Assembly: GCA_026913215.1 (NCBI GenBank)
Contig: JAPTYK010000001.1
Span: forward strand, 992,001 to 1,056,000
Source: Streptomyces diastatochromogenes
GTDB taxonomy: Bacteria > Actinomycetota > Actinomycetes > Streptomycetales > Streptomycetaceae
Reading direction: 5' to 3'
Length of the DNA: 64,000 bases
The notes under the pieces are model-generated. The model searched no databases, was not told where the DNA came from, and saw nothing but the letters and a program-made list of their open reading frames with translations. Within the stretch, counting starts at the first letter, position 1, and every line of letters begins with the position of its first letter. Positions 62,367 through 64,000 of this stretch are shown piece after piece. The translations under genes were made by a program, and so were the position numbers.

Positions 62367-64000
62367 ATGACCCCCATGCCAGACACTTCCAGCAGCCTGC
62401 TGCCCCGCCAGGTCGCCGACGACTACGTCGACGCACTCATCGCCCTCGACCCGATCACCGGTACGTTCCTGGGAGTCAAGGAGAGCGCCGGACGGCTGCC
62501 GGACTTCTCGCCCGCCTGGCAGCGGGCGACGGCCGACCTCTCCGCCGCACCCTCGCCCGGCTCGACGAGGCCGAGCGGGCCCCAGGCGCGGACGCCGACG
62601 CCGAGCGGCGCTGCGCCCGGCTGCTGCGGGAGCGGCTGACGGCGGAACTCGCCATCTACGAGGCCGAGGAGAGCCTCTGCATGGTCAGCAACATGCGCTC
62701 GCCCGCGCACAGCGTCCGCATGGTCTTCACCGTGATGCCGACGGTGACCGAGGAGGACTGGACGGCGGTCGCCGCCCGGCTGCGCGCGGTCCCGGCCGCG
62801 TTCGACGGCTACCGCACCTCGCTCGCGCTCGGCCTGGAGCGCAAGCTCTTCGCCGGGCCGCGCCCCACCGCCACCTTCGTCGAGCAGCTCACGGAGTGGG
62901 CGGGCGGCGACGGCGGGAAGCCGGGCTGGTTCGAGGAGTTCGCCGCCGCCGACCCCGCCACGCTGCCCGCGGAGCTGCGGGCCGAGCTCGCGGCGGCCGC
63001 GCGGGGCGCCACCGCGGCCGTCGTGTCGCTGCGGGACTGGATGCGGGACGTGTACGCCCCGCCGTCGCCGACGCGCCGAACACGGTGGGCCGCGAGCGCT
63101 ACCAGCGCTGGACCCGCTTCTTCAACGGCACCGACCTGGACCTCGACCAGGCGTACGCGTACGGCTGGACCGAGTACCACCGGCTCCTCGGCGAGATGCG
63201 GACCGAGGCCGAGCGGATCCTGCCGGGGCGGGCCCTGGGAGGCGCTCGCCCACCTCGACGAGCACGGCACCCACATCGAGGGCGTCGAGGAGGTCCGGGT
63301 CTGGCTCCAGGGCCTCATGGACGAGGCCATCGAGGCGCTCGACGGCCACCACTTCGAACTCGCCGAGCGCGTGCGGCGGGTGGAGTCCCGCATCGCCCCG
63401 CCGGGCGGCGCCGCGGCCCCGTACTACACCGGCCCGTCGGAGGACTTCTCGCGCCCCGGCCGCACCTGGCTGCCGGTGGACGGCACGACCCGCTTCCCGG
63501 TGTACGACCTGGTGTCGACCTGGTACCACGAGGGCGTGCCCGGCCACCACCTCCAGCTCGCGCAGTGGGTGCACGTCGCGGACCGGCTCTCGCGCTACCA
63601 GGCGACCATCGGCAAGGTCAGCGCGAACTCGGAGGGCTGGGCGCTGTACGCCGAGCGCCTCATGGACGAACTCGGCTTCCTGCCCGACGCGGAGCGGCGC
63701 CTCGGCTACCTCGACGGCCAGATGATGCGCGCGTGCCGGGTGATCGTGGACATCGGCATGCACCTCGGCCTGGAGATCCCCGCGGAGTCGCCCTTCCACC
63801 CGGGCGAGCGGTGGACGCCGGAGCTCGCGCAGGAGTTCTTCCAGCTGCACAGCAGCCGCCCGCCGTCGTTCGTGGAGAGCGAGATGACCCGCTACCTGTC
63901 GATGCCGGGCCAGGCCATCGGCTACAAGCTGGGCGAGCGCGCCTGGCTGCTCGGCCGTGCCAACGCGCGGGCCGCGCACGGCGAGGCCTTCGACGCGAAG
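62367..64000 (+). CDS. DUF885 family metallopeptidase-like protein (partial)
   Basis: More than 540 residues, cut by the window end. The zinc motif is STWYHEGVPGHHLQLA (HExxxHH-like), with a downstream NSEGWALYAERLMDE that gives the third ligand Glu. ATG 62367 has GGAGG 8 bases upstream. The family is broadly peptidase-like with unknown substrates. Breaks near 62553, 63062 and 63238. Confidence 0.85.

Overview
This 64 kb window is high-GC actinobacterial chromosome, almost certainly Streptomyces or a close relative. The signs are third-position G/C bias, GTG and TTG starts, twin-arginine secretion signals, a MurT/GatD pair, a Cys-rich BioB tail, and Streptomyces-type families such as CtaG, Tap, SigJ, MocR and DUF6493. 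I see no prophage, insertion sequence, integrase, CRISPR array, rRNA or tRNA, and no biosynthetic core genes. It reads as a conserved housekeeping and accessory region.

The main technical feature is about one hundred apparent -1 frameshifts. About 40 otherwise well-conserved genes, including essential ones (peptide deformylase, MurT, GatD), are broken into two or more frames. At every site I worked through in detail, one G or C is missing from a G or C run. This looks like homopolymer contraction in the sequence, not decay. I therefore describe whole genes across the breaks and give approximate break positions. Intact genes (acyl-CoA dehydrogenase, Tap, ureG, ureA, bioA, purB, RNA ligase, epimerase) lie between them.

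Layout. 0-4 kb: a GH109-like oxidoreductase faces a PNGase A-like amidase, a possible glycoprotein-deglycosylating pair, then a membrane hydrolase. 4-12 kb: DEAD-box helicase and thioesterase II (one operon), a stand-alone RNA ligase with a small zinc protein, glutathione peroxidase and a PrmC-like methyltransferase, then a P450. 12-23 kb: acyl-CoA dehydrogenase divergent from a TetR regulator with a palindrome between them, peptide deformylase, murT-gatD (lipid II amidation), phosphofructokinase, CtaG, a DUF3048 lipoprotein, PlsC, a ComB-like phosphatase and an epimerase. 23-30 kb: the secreted aminopeptidase Tap and the urease operon ureABCFGD on the minus strand. 30-35 kb: TetR and a YhgE-like membrane protein, a CG-alternating repeat tract, a Phd/YefM antitoxin divergent from a non-canonical ClpP, a c-di-AMP riboswitch with an NlpC/P60 hydrolase, a cytidine deaminase and an RsbW-like ATPase.

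35-40 kb: biotin genes, with bioF divergent from bioB-bioA-bioD. 40-44 kb: small enzymes and two coupled CNNM/CorC genes behind a possible leader ORF. 44-49 kb: a maleylpyruvate isomerase-type protein divergent from an SGNH hydrolase, purB, a mismatch glycosylase and a ROK regulator. 49-55 kb: a GntR regulator with a DasR-like site, SigJ, an alpha/beta hydrolase, and an EamA transporter divergent from a MocR regulator. 55-64 kb: PhoD phosphatase, a DUF6493 protein, an ACT-GNAT protein, a trans-sulfuration-type PLP enzyme divergent from an Lrp regulator, and a DUF885 metallopeptidase-like protein cut by the window end.

The least conventional items are the ClpP-like protein that lacks the usual His, has a C-terminal extension and sits beside an orphan antitoxin; the riboswitch whose last hairpin contains the ribosome binding site; the RNA ligase/DUF6011 pair; the alternating CG tract; and the 30-residue ORF coupled to the CNNM genes.
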